Below, in pieces: positions 1 through 5,637 of a DNA stretch of 8,045 bases. Location of the stretch: the NCBI GenBank assembly GCA_034429275.1, contig DAOUFU010000277.1:1-8045 (forward strand). The letters run 5' to 3'. A model generated the notes under the pieces. It worked only from the letters and a program-made list of their open reading frames with translations. It was not told the origin of the DNA and did not search any database. The position numbers were made by a program, and so were the translations under genes. This DNA comes from DAOUFU01 sp034429275. Its GTDB lineage: Bacteria; Chloroflexota; Anaerolineae; Aggregatilineales; Aggregatilineaceae. Numbering within the stretch: position 1 is the stretch's first letter; every line of letters begins with the position of its first letter.

Positions 1-66
1 CGTCGTTTCGGCCATGCGCAGCACTTCGTCCTTGAACTCGTTGCTGTATCGCCCTTGTTTCTTCAT
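1..66 (-). CDS. IS3-type transposase OrfA, N-terminal fragment (cut by window edge)
   Basis: The reverse strand encodes 22 residues beginning MKKQGRYSNEFKDEV and ending LRMAETT at the window edge. This is the usual opening of the helix-turn-helix OrfA protein (HTH_Tnp_1 type) of IS3-like insertion sequences, which binds the element ends and is normally made together with an OrfB integrase by frameshifting. The start is well placed: reading the reverse strand, AAAAGGGG lies a few bases before the ATG (complement of about 71-78). The IS end must lie within roughly 90-120, because recombinase coding sequence begins at about 120. The rest of the gene is to the left of the window. The N-terminus is very characteristic, but only 22 codons are visible, so the exact family is not certain. 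Confidence 0.75.
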   Translation of the reverse strand, partial: MKKQGRYSNEFKDEVLRMAETT

Positions 67-79
67 TCGCTGATCCCCT

Positions 80-125
80 TTTCCATAGTCTACGTGACAT
101 TTCCAGTCTCCGCAGATTCGGGATC
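80..125. mobile_element. Approximate junction between IS3-type element and recombinase remnant
   Basis: Between the IS transposase start (66, minus strand) and the first codons that read as recombinase (about 120 onward, GISPEQNNPALRTR) there is no gene. The end of the insertion sequence must lie here. I cannot fix the base because the other end of the IS and its target duplication are outside the window. Confidence 0.4.
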
Positions 126-845
126 AGTCCAGAGCAGAACAACCCGGCGCTGCGCACACGCATCAGCGGCCACAACCGGCGCGGGCAGTTACGCTACCGT
201 CACGCCGAGGGGGTGAAGTGCGGCTGTACGCGGAAATCGGTCAAGATTGAGGTCATCGAGAATGACTTTGCCCGGCTCATCAAGCTGCTGACCATCCGTG
301 AGGACAAATTGCCTTTGATGGTCAACCTGACGACCCGGACCGAGGGCAGCGGTATTGATGACCAGGACTTCGAAGCACAAAAGGCAGCGGCCATCGCCAA
401 GGCTAGACGGCAGGTAGAGAATGCACGCTTCTTGTTCCTGGAAGGCGATATCTCGCAGGACGAATACCTGCGGCGCAAGGAGCACAACGAGCGGCAGATC
501 GCCCACTGGGAGGCGCGTACAACCGAGGGTGAGCGGGCGGCTATCGAACTGGCGATGTGTATGGAGGCGCTCGACAACCTGGCCCGGCTGTGGGACACGG
601 CCAACGACGAGGACCGGCAGCAGGTGGCGCGCATGTTGTTCGAGAGTGTGACCTATGATCTGGACCGGCAGCAGATTGTCGATTTCCGGCTCAAGCCCTG
701 GGCGGACCGCTACCTGGTGCTGCGGGCGTCACTGTATGGCGATGATGACCCTCTGGGTGTGCCTGCGGATGATGGCGGCAATGATGACGATTCGGGCGGT
801 TCTGAGGGGGGAGTCAGTGGTAAAGACAGTGACAAGAAATCAAAC

Positions 846-869
846 GGCCCTAGTCTCAAGACTAGGACC
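846..869. repeat. Inverted repeat / hairpin near recombinase 3' end
   Basis: CCTAGTC (849-855) and GACTAGG (860-866) form a perfect 7-bp stem with a TCAA loop. It extends by GG/CC (846-847 with 868-869) after one mismatch. It lies where recognisable recombinase sequence stops and ahead of the HTH gene. No T-tract follows, so it is not a textbook terminator; an operator, an attachment-site arm or a processing hairpin are alternatives. Confidence 0.5.
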
Positions 870-876
870 GATTATT

Positions 877-889
877 GCCCCATAGGGGC
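877..889. repeat. Short GC-rich hairpin adjacent to 846-869 repeat
   Basis: GCCCC (877-881) and GGGGC (885-889) pair around an ATA loop, 7 bases after the preceding hairpin. Together they form two consecutive stem-loops between the recombinase remnant and the HTH gene. The stem is only 5 bp and may be incidental. Confidence 0.35.
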
Positions 890-943
890 TACGAACCTGC
901 AGCTTGCTTCGATATCTGGCTTGCCGCCTTCCACATTATCGAA

Positions 944-1120
944 ATGCTGTACGACTCCCCATTTCCCACGGAACCCCAGAACGATCTGCCCAACAAAGCC
1001 GAACGCAACGCCGAGATTCGCACCCGTTACCAGCAGGGTGAAACGATTAGCCAGTTAGCCGATGTCTTTGGCATCTCCCAGCAGCGAGTCTGGCAGATTG
1101 TCCGCGGTCAGCGGAACTGA
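944..1120 (+). CDS. Small helix-turn-helix DNA-binding protein (58 aa)
   Basis: The protein starts MLYDSPFPTEPQND. Residues about 23-56 (RNAEIRTRYQQGETISQLAD, then VFGISQQRVWQIV) form a clear helix-turn-helix of the sigma-70 region 4 / Mor-like type: AEIRxRYxxGETxxxLAxxFGxSxxRVWQIV. From established patterns, small proteins like this sit next to serine recombinases in bacterial mobile elements, and a role as regulator of the element is plausible but inferred. The ATG at 944 has no good ribosome-binding site. A TTG at 875 with AGGA seven bases before it would add 23 residues and is an alternative start. The stop overlaps the region that carries the next gene's ribosome-binding site (TGATGGAGG), which suggests translational coupling. 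The 5' half overlaps the decaying recombinase frame. Confidence 0.75.
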   Translation: MLYDSPFPTEPQNDLPNKAERNAEIRTRYQQGETISQLADVFGISQQRVWQIVRGQRN

Positions 1121-1131
1121 TGGAGGCCACG

Positions 1132-2022
1132 ATGACTGAGCATCTCCGCCCCTTGACCCAGGAACAGCGCCAGGCGGCGCATCGGGCTGCCCGACAGGCA
1201 GCACTGCGCGCACTTGGCCCTCAGCCTACCCGTGAACAGTTCGCATCCGCCGCGATTTCACGCTATCCAATCTCCGTTACGCGCCTGATTTCCTTGCTCT
1301 GCCTGATCCTACTCCTGGCGGCTTTTACGCCCTCAGCTATTCGTCTCTATGTCATCGGTTCGCAAACCTTCGGACAAGCCGTATCCAATGAAGTCGCGCA
1401 GGTTGCGGTCGGTTTGGCGACGGTTCTCTCCGCGGAGATAGGCCAGGTGGTTTTCTCGCTGGCGCTGGCAACACTTGGGACCAGTGCCACCTCCAGACGT
1501 CTCTTGTATCTCAGCATGTCCATGTGCACGGCGGTTTCGTTGGCTGGAAACATCCAGATCGCTTTACTCGGACATGAGCAGAGTGTTTTTGCATGGCTGG
1601 AAGCGGTGATACCGCCGCTTGTTGTGCTCAGCACGGCGTATGTGCTCAAGGGCCAACTACTCGACACCATCGAGCAGCGCCACGCGTCTGAGCGTGCCTA
1701 TCAGGCCGCAATGATCGAATGGCAGGCGGCGGCAGCGGAACCCGAACAGCACCCTCAGTGGTCGCAGTGGTATGCGAATGCCTTGCAGGATGCGCTGCGC
1801 AAAGTGAACGTACGCCGCCGGGATTTGCTGGTGATGATGGGCCAGGAGGATTGGCGTCAGGCTGTGTATCGGGAAATGAAAGCTGATCTTTGGTATGAAG
1901 ACCCTGACCCGGATGAACAGCCAGAGCGCGCCATGCTGAGTATCAGCGAGCTGTCGCCTTTGCGGCGAAACGACGGTGACATGCGCCCAAAAGTGATCGC
2001 CGCCGTGAGCGGCGCTGTGTGA
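1132..2022 (+). CDS. Four-helix integral membrane protein with charged cytoplasmic tail (296 aa), unknown function
   Basis: I do not recognise the family. The first 45 residues are polar and rich in Ala, Gln and Arg. Four hydrophobic segments follow, at about residues 52-72 (ISLLCLILLLAAF), 88-114, 124-146 and 153-173. The tail from about 175 is soluble and charged, probably helical (QRHASERAYQAAMIEWQAAA), then acidic (YEDPDPDEQPE). With even-numbered spans, both ends would be on the same side, probably the cytoplasm. The ATG at 1132 is preferred because TGGAGG (1121-1126) sits five bases before it; an ATG at 1120 overlapping the upstream stop would add four residues. The gene is in a tight plus-strand series with the HTH gene. 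The last nine codons in this frame are atypical, and a conserved-looking zinc finger lies in the -1 frame at this point (see the frameshift entry), so the 296-aa form may be only one product. Confidence 0.7.
   Translation: MTEHLRPLTQEQRQAAHRAARQAALRALGPQPTREQFASAAISRYPISVTRLISLLCLILLLAAFTPSAIRLYVIGSQTFGQAVSNEVAQVAVGLATVLSAEIGQVVFSLALATLGTSATSRRLLYLSMSMCTAVSLAGNIQIALLGHEQSVFAWLEAVIPPLVVLSTAYVLKGQLLDTIEQRHASERAYQAAMIEWQAAAAEPEQHPQWSQWYANALQDALRKVNVRRRDLLVMMGQEDWRQAVYREMKADLWYEDPDPDEQPERAMLSISELSPLRRNDGDMRPKVIAAVSGAV
1986..2014 (+). promoter_or_regulatory. Candidate -1 ribosomal frameshift signal (slippery heptamer plus hairpin)
   Basis: In the frame of the membrane gene the bases read C CCA AAA (1986-1992), an exact X XXY YYZ slippery heptamer. 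After a 5-base spacer, CGCCGC (1998-2003) pairs perfectly with GCGGCG (2009-2014) around a CGTGA loop, giving a 6-bp all-GC hairpin. A -1 slip here continues into the frame that encodes the zinc finger ending at 2141. Heptamer, spacer length, hairpin and a meaningful -1 frame all coincide. Use of the signal is inferred; an accidental frameshift mutation or independent initiation would look similar. Confidence 0.45.
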
Positions 2023-2141
2023 TCTGCGACGAGGTTTTGCCCGAACCCTCGCTGCTCGGCGGGCGTCGGAAAATGTACTGCTCGAATGCCTGTCGCCAGC
2101 GAGCCAAGCGGCAGCGGCTCAAACAAGTCGCTCTTTCGTGA
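1992..2141 (+). CDS. Zinc-finger module (CxxC...CxxxC), -1 frame extension of the membrane protein or a small overlapping gene
   Basis: Frame 1992-2141 encodes SDRRRERRCVICDEV, a linker with GGRRKMYCSNACRQRAKR, and ends KQVALS. The cysteines are spaced C-x2-C-x17-C-x3-C, and the YCSxxCRQRAxR ending is the classic form of a small treble-clef-like zinc finger common in bacterial mobile-element proteins. No ATG, GTG or TTG precedes the first cysteine: the open frame begins only after a stop at 1977-1979, and the one GTG (2019) lies after that cysteine. A free-standing start is therefore hard to place. The simplest reading is a -1 frameshift at 1986-1992, joining it to residue 287 of the membrane protein to give a 336-aa fusion. 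The role (DNA, RNA or protein binding) is unknown. A plain frameshift mutation in a once-continuous gene is the main alternative. Confidence 0.6.
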   Translation, partial: SDRRRERRCVICDEVLPEPSLLGGRRKMYCSNACRQRAKRQRLKQVALS

Positions 2142-2186
2142 GATAATGAACTGACCGAGGCACTCGGCGGAGAAGAGAAACAAACA

Positions 2187-3350
2187 ATGACTTCCACCAA
2201 CATTACCCAACAACCGGCCACCGTCCAGGCGTGGCTGACTCAGCGCGGCGTAACAGGCTGTGCAAAGCATCATATCGCTCGCGCCTTGGGCGTGAGTCTT
2301 TCTGAAGTTGATGCCTTATTGTTGGAAGCTCTGACCGCTGAATCCCTGCTGAACCTGAACCGGCTGGTGCAGCACAAACACCTGGCGCTGGCCAATCGCG
2401 TCTGGCCGAACTGCACCTGGCTGGATTTTGACTCCCGCCACGGCCCGCAGCATCCGGTCATCGATCTGATTCTGAGCGTGTTTGGCCATGACCTGCTGGA
2501 CTACGTGATCCGGACTTTTGGCCGGGACGTTGTGCTGGAGTACTGGCGCGAACTGAAGGTGCCGGATGAATATGATGACATTCATCTCGAAGATGAGGAC
2601 CTGTCGCCCATTCTCAACGTACCAGACGAGCAGATGGTGGACAATCCACACAGCGATTTCGAGGCGGACGAGGGAGAGTTCTTCATCTTTGGCCACCCGG
2701 CGACCGCTGAGTGTTTCCGTTGGCTGATCGAGCGCCGCAGCCATTACTCGCTGTACGTGGGCAATCGCACCGGGTACGTGAATGACCCAATGGGGATCCA
2801 GATGGCTTACGACATGCGTGACGCGCTGAAGCGAGAGTACTGGGCCACGCTGCCGCCTGATACGCTGCCAGCCTACCTCGCGATTGCCCACAGCTTGCAA
2901 TGGGCGATGGTGCCGGAAGCATGGGAGGAGGGTCGCCTTCCGCCGCTTCACATCATCGAGCTAGCGACGTTGACGACGGATCGTCTGGAGGTGTTGCAGA
3001 CCGATCTTCAGCAGATATGGTTGGATGACCGGGACGCTTTGACTTTTGACCGGCAGCCGTTGCATGTGTTTGCGCTGCAGGCGGATGCTGACGATGCGGC
3101 GGCTGCCGTTATCCTGACCACCCAAACGGAACCGGGCAACCCGGAGCAACATCTTGCGAATCCACCGCTGCGTTATCTGCACTGCAGCGACGCCACCTCG
3201 ATACTGGCGTTTGTGCCGCGCGATATGGCGGAAGATGTGAGGCTCAACATCTGTGCCTACGAGGATGTGATCTACAGCACGCTCTCTGAGGTTGATCATG
3301 GTATTGATGCCGAGACGGGTATCTTCTGCATCTGTCGCTTCAATCCCTGA
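2187..3350 (+). CDS. Uncharacterised protein 'gene A' (387 aa) with N-terminal HTH-like segment
   Basis: I do not recognise the family. Residues about 22-50 (HHIARALGVSLSEVDALLLE) look like a winged- or simple helix-turn-helix. Residues 125-165 are strongly acidic (DEYDDIHLEDEDLS). The remainder appears to be a globular alpha/beta protein without transmembrane segments. The start has GGAGAAGAG at 2169-2177, nine bases before the ATG. The UGA at 3348-3350 is not the end of the conserved protein: the same frame continues for 36 codons to a TAG at 3459-3461, and that tail matches the end of a second, damaged copy at 4819-5357. Gene A may therefore be a nonsense-truncated gene, or be expressed with readthrough or reinitiation. 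It follows the membrane/zinc-finger gene on the same strand and is closed by a terminator hairpin at 3495-3531, which suggests it is the last gene of the cluster. Confidence 0.7.
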   Translation: MTSTNITQQPATVQAWLTQRGVTGCAKHHIARALGVSLSEVDALLLEALTAESLLNLNRLVQHKHLALANRVWPNCTWLDFDSRHGPQHPVIDLILSVFGHDLLDYVIRTFGRDVVLEYWRELKVPDEYDDIHLEDEDLSPILNVPDEQMVDNPHSDFEADEGEFFIFGHPATAECFRWLIERRSHYSLYVGNRTGYVNDPMGIQMAYDMRDALKREYWATLPPDTLPAYLAIAHSLQWAMVPEAWEEGRLPPLHIIELATLTTDRLEVLQTDLQQIWLDDRDALTFDRQPLHVFALQADADDAAAAVILTTQTEPGNPEQHLANPPLRYLHCSDATSILAFVPRDMAEDVRLNICAYEDVIYSTLSEVDHGIDAETGIFCICRFNP

Positions 3351-3461
3351 ATGTGTTCAGGTTATGAAGACCCGATCCCGGTCTATCGCGTTCCAGGCGG
3401 CTACATGTTGCAGTTCAATCCAGAGTATTGTTTTGCGCCAGATGAAATGGCTGTGGAGTAG
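3351..3461 (+). other. Conserved in-frame extension of gene A after UGA (36 codons)
   Basis: Directly after the UGA the same frame reads MCSGYEDPIPVYRVPGGY, then MLQFNPEYCFAPDEMAVE and TAG. The second gene A copy ends IAVYKIPGGYMLQ...EVAVE and TAG at the equivalent place. Many differences between the two are in third codon positions (tat/tac, cca/ccg, cag/caa, ttt/ttc, gag/gaa), so this tail was once under selection as protein. The stop and the next codon are UGA AUG, so reinitiation could give a separate 36-aa peptide. Confidence 0.6.
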
Positions 3462-3709
3462 CCGGTACGCAAATTCAGCAGTGGTGTTTTGAGGAATGCC
3501 GAGAGCGGACTGACGATCAGCTCCCGGCATTTCGCTGTGATTGCGACAAGCAACCTTCATACGGGCGATACCAATTGATGGCCGACTACAAGGGAAAATC
3601 AGCTGTTGCGCTGATATCTCGAGATTACGGGGTAATTTTTCCGCCATGTGACGATAGTGTACACTGTATGAGCTGACACTTTGGGAAGTACTCTTGAGTG
3701 GGAGAACGA
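3462..3709. other. Intergenic spacer with palindromes upstream of the GIY-YIG gene
   Basis: Besides the hairpin at 3495-3531 this spacer holds two perfect 10-bp palindromes, ATCTCGAGAT (3616-3625) and AGTGTACACT (3656-3665), with centres 40 bp apart. They lie ahead of the GIY-YIG start at 3710 and could be operators, but palindromes this short are expected several times by chance in 8 kb. I see no convincing sigma-70 promoter. The part around 3580-3610 (ACTACAAGGGAAAATCAGCT) resembles the spacer after the second gene A copy (about 5490-5520), so the duplicated unit includes this DNA. Confidence 0.4.
3495..3531 (+). terminator. Terminator-like hairpin after gene A
   Basis: AATGCCGAGAGC (3495-3506) pairs with GCTCCCGGCATT (3520-3531) with a single A-C mismatch in 12 positions. 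The T-tract is weak (TTTCG). The matching structure after the second gene A copy has a perfect stem and seven T's, so this copy looks like a degraded or weaker version of the same terminator. Confidence 0.6.
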
Positions 3710-4567
3710 ATGATTTCGTGGCAGGACTGCCAATCACACTGTGCAGAAATACTCGCTGCGGGGTTAAGTACGCTGCAATCATCGGGCTATGCAACACAGA
3801 GTGGTGATTTGCCGGACCACGCGGGAAACTATCTGATCAGCTACCAGGGTGAGCCTTTTTACGTTGGGGAAGCCAACCAACTCAAACGCCGAATCAAGCA
3901 GCAAATGAATCCGCAAACCTCTACTTTTTTCAAGACATATCTGAAAAGTCAAGATGAAGCTAGACTGCCTCGCGGATTGCAGATTCAGGGATTTCAGGTT
4001 CAGTTCATGTTGACCAATCTTGGCCGCAAAGAGATCGAAGAATTCAGCATTGTGAATCTAGGCACATGTCTGAACAAGTTTCAGCTCAATAAACGTGAGA
4101 GATGGACACAGGCAGCAGACAGCGCTCTATGGCACCGAGTGCAACAGTCCGCTCCCACAATCCTAAAGGAAGCTGAATACTACATTGGATTAGCACAGCG
4201 TAGCCGATGGAATGACGCCGAACCCACAAACGGACCAGGGCTTTACCTTGTTGAGAACCCTCATGGTGAGTTGATTTATGTCGGGGAAAGCTCCAGCATG
4301 AGGGAACGGTATCGGGTTCATAGTGAGCGAACCTATTTCTCTGCTCTTCGCCGGAATCTTGGCTGTGATATCCTTGGATTCATGTTAAAAACACAAAATG
4401 GAAAAAAGCGTTATTTTTCTGAAGCAGAGGATCGGGCAGTGACAGAGTATTTGGAAACCTGCAATGTCCGTTTCGTGCCAGTAGTGTTTGCCCGATATGA
4501 ACTGGAGGAGCACCTAATTCGACATTGGGGGCCATCGCTGAACCGAAAGGCAAACCCCAATTGGTGA
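3710..4567 (+). CDS. Tandem GIY-YIG nuclease-like protein (285 aa, two domains)
   Basis: Two copies of the GIY-YIG nuclease fold signature are visible in one chain. Domain 1 has GNYLISYQG (39-47), FYVGEA (50-55), arginines 60/61, glutamates near 108-111 (KEIEEFSIV) and a closing CLNK at 120-123. Domain 2 has GPGLYLVEN (175-183), IYVGES (189-194), arginines 198/200, H204, E266/E267 (ELEEHLIRHWG) and a closing SLNRK (276-280). The arginine, glutamate and asparagine positions expected of the active site are present in both, so both may be competent. The family cuts DNA in repair, homing and restriction enzymes; the target here is unknown. ATG 3710 is preferred over GTG 3698 because GGGAG at 3700-3704 lies five bases before it. 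The gene is visibly A+T-richer than its neighbours and sits between two copies of gene A, which suggests a transferred cargo gene. No methyltransferase partner is present, so ordinary restriction-modification is unlikely. Confidence 0.78.
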   Translation: MISWQDCQSHCAEILAAGLSTLQSSGYATQSGDLPDHAGNYLISYQGEPFYVGEANQLKRRIKQQMNPQTSTFFKTYLKSQDEARLPRGLQIQGFQVQFMLTNLGRKEIEEFSIVNLGTCLNKFQLNKRERWTQAADSALWHRVQQSAPTILKEAEYYIGLAQRSRWNDAEPTNGPGLYLVENPHGELIYVGESSSMRERYRVHSERTYFSALRRNLGCDILGFMLKTQNGKKRYFSEAEDRAVTEYLETCNVRFVPVVFARYELEEHLIRHWGPSLNRKANPNW

Positions 4568-4682
4568 GTTACTTGATGTCTCAAACACGAATTTGTCTCT
4601 GTTGAACTTCGCCCGATCTTAGTTACGGCATTCGAATCATCCCGAATGGCGCGGAAATTGCATTCAATGTACCTTTTTTCTG

Positions 4683-4838
4683 ATGGTGTATTGGATCGTG
4701 CTGCATTTTCTCCTGTTTTTCTTCGATGTCATAACCGTCAGCCATCTATCCGAACGCGAAAAAGATGTTCATATCTTGCTGCTGCGGCGGCAACTCCGGA
4801 TCGTAGAACGTAAACAGTGGTGGGCCGCCTCCCCCTGA
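4683..4838 (+). pseudogene. N-terminal fragment of an integrase-core transposase
   Basis: A 51-codon frame starts at ATG 4683 and reads MVYWIVLHFLLFFFDVITV, then SHLSEREKDVHILLLRRQLR and IVERKQ. This hydrophobic start followed by a D(V/L)xILLLRxQLRIxERKQ helix is the usual N-terminus of a group of rve/DDE integrase-type transposases frequent in Chloroflexota and related bacteria. Family resemblance ends at about 4816; the sequence then passes straight into gene A-like sequence and reaches a stop at 4836-4838. It is a broken insertion relic whose catalytic part is gone. Confidence 0.6.
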
Positions 4839-5357
4839 TTCATATCACCGAGGCAGCCACACTGGCGACCGACCTACTGCACATTGTCCATATCGGTGGC
4901 GACGACGAGATCTGGTTGCATGGACCGGATGCCCTGGTCTTCGACCGCCAGCTTGTTCACGTGTTTGTACTGGAACTGGAACCGAGCAGGTTCCTGCCGC
5001 TGTGATCCTGACCACCGACGTAGAGCGGGGCAACCGGGAACACCACCGCGCCCAACCGCCGTTCCGTTACTTGCATCGCAGCCATGAGACGGAACAACTG
5101 GCGTTTGTTCCCCGCGACCAGATGGAGTGCGTCCGTGAAACATCCATGATGTTGAAGACATGCTCATGGACACGCTGGACGGTGTGAACTACGCACTGAA
5201 TGCAGAGAGCGGCATCTTTTGTATGTGGCGTTACAACCCAGCGGCGTTTGGGTCGCTGTACGGGAATGCCATCGCCGTCTACAAGATTCCGGGCGGCTAC
5301 ATGCTGCAATTGGACCCAGGGCACAGTTTCTCGCCGTGTGAGGTGGCTGTGGAATAG
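4819..5357 (+). pseudogene. Second, degenerate copy of gene A (5'-truncated, two frameshifts)
   Basis: The three consecutive frames match gene A from its residue 249 to its end. Frame one gives GRLPLIHITEAATLATD and ALVFDRQLVHVFVLE (gene A: GRLPPLHIIELATLTTD and ALTFDRQPLHVFALQ). Frame two, from about 4985, gives AVILTTDVERGNRE, QPPFRYLHRS and LAFVPRDQ. Frame three, from about 5137, gives NIHDVEDMLMDTLDGV, AESGIFCMWRYNPAAFG and VYKIPGGYMLQ to the TAG at 5355-5357. The frame changes near 4985-5000 and 5135-5140 make it non-functional. The first 248 codons are missing, replaced by the transposase fragment ending at about 4816. Sequence between the copies is diverged, so the duplication is old. 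It shows that the protein's natural end includes the PGGYMLQ...AVE tail. Confidence 0.82.
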
Positions 5358-5390
5358 CATCAAGCATTATCAGTGCGTTGATATTTGAGG

Positions 5391-5431
5391 ATGCCGAGAG
5401 CAGATCGTTAGCTTACTCTCGGCATTTTTTT
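5391..5431 (+). terminator. Rho-independent terminator after the second gene A copy
   Basis: ATGCCGAGAG (5391-5400) pairs perfectly with CTCTCGGCAT (5416-5425), and the hairpin is followed by an uninterrupted run of T (5425-5431). This is a strong intrinsic terminator. Its stem sequence is nearly identical to that of the hairpin at 3495-3531, so it was duplicated together with gene A. Confidence 0.85.
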
Positions 5432-5564
5432 ACGATAGTGGTGAGGCGCTTTATGGACTGGGACACGGAGGGAAGATCAGAAGTATCAGCTGATCGCCTA
5501 CTACACGGGAAAATAACTATCGCACAAGTTTTTTTGAGCGCTTTCCATTTCTTGACAACAATTA

Positions 5565-5592
5565 CCGTATCTACGGGAGGTTTACCGGTAAA
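5565..5592. promoter_or_regulatory. Two adjacent palindromes upstream of the primase, candidate operator
   Basis: CCGTATCTACGG (5565-5576) is a 5-bp inverted repeat around TC. It is followed four bases later by TTTACCGGTAAA (5581-5592), a perfect 12-bp palindrome. They lie 46-73 bases before the primase start. A TTGACA at 5552-5557 is a good -35 element, but no acceptable -10 sits 16-19 bases after it. The rest of the 5432-5637 spacer shows no gene. The site may bind a dimeric regulator; this is inference. Confidence 0.4.
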
Positions 5593-5637
5593 TCTTTGTG
5601 GGTTGGATCGCTTTCATAAGATCAAAAACAGGGAGAC

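Larger units (their letters stand above)
120..1058 (+). pseudogene. Large serine recombinase, C-terminal remnant
   Basis: The frame is open from the IS junction and reads NPALRTRISGHNRRGQLRYR, then KCGCTRKSVKIEVIENDF, then long charged helices with an AAAIAKARRQVENARFLFL segment, and finally DNLARLWDTANDEDRQQVARMLFESV. This is the zinc-ribbon plus coiled-coil region found at the C-terminus of large serine recombinases (site-specific integrases), which governs DNA binding and the integration/excision choice. The N-terminal catalytic domain with the active serine is absent; it was lost at the IS junction near 80-120, so the fragment cannot recombine DNA. Convincing family sequence ends around 850 (YLVLRASLYGDDDPLG, then an acidic/Gly/Ser tail). 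The frame stays open to the stop at 1056-1058, but that last stretch overlaps the HTH gene in another frame and does not look like native protein. Confidence 0.82.

Noticed and set aside
880..900. tRNA T-arm-like sequence (CTACGAACC) as an attachment-site remnant
   Set aside because: The match to a T-loop is poor and no acceptor or anticodon arm can be folded around it.
870..1058. Extra C-terminal tail of the recombinase remnant
   Set aside because: The frame is open but the product (Pro, Thr, Ser-rich) is unlike recombinases, and the same DNA clearly encodes the HTH protein in another frame.
2316..2951. 211-codon open frame on the minus strand opposite gene A
   Set aside because: It is antisense to gene A, whose product has a better amino-acid make-up, a ribosome-binding site and a homologous second copy. 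The reverse frame has no family features.
3348..3400. UGA in gene A as a selenocysteine codon
   Set aside because: The second copy has an alanine-like codon, not cysteine, at about this place. The small AGACC/GGTCT stem after the UGA does not show a convincing bacterial SECIS loop, and no Sec machinery is in the window.
3710..4567. Restriction enzyme of a restriction-modification system
   Set aside because: A GIY-YIG restriction enzyme would need a partner methyltransferase, and no methyltransferase motifs occur anywhere in the window.
4844..5367. Several minus-strand and alternative-frame ORFs over the second gene A copy
   Set aside because: They are by-products of the coding composition of the decayed gene A copy, which aligns to gene A in three consecutive plus-strand frames.
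5552..5580. Sigma-70 promoter with TTGACA at 5552-5557
   Set aside because: The -35 is perfect but the bases 16-19 positions downstream are GC-rich (around GGGAGG) and give no -10 element.
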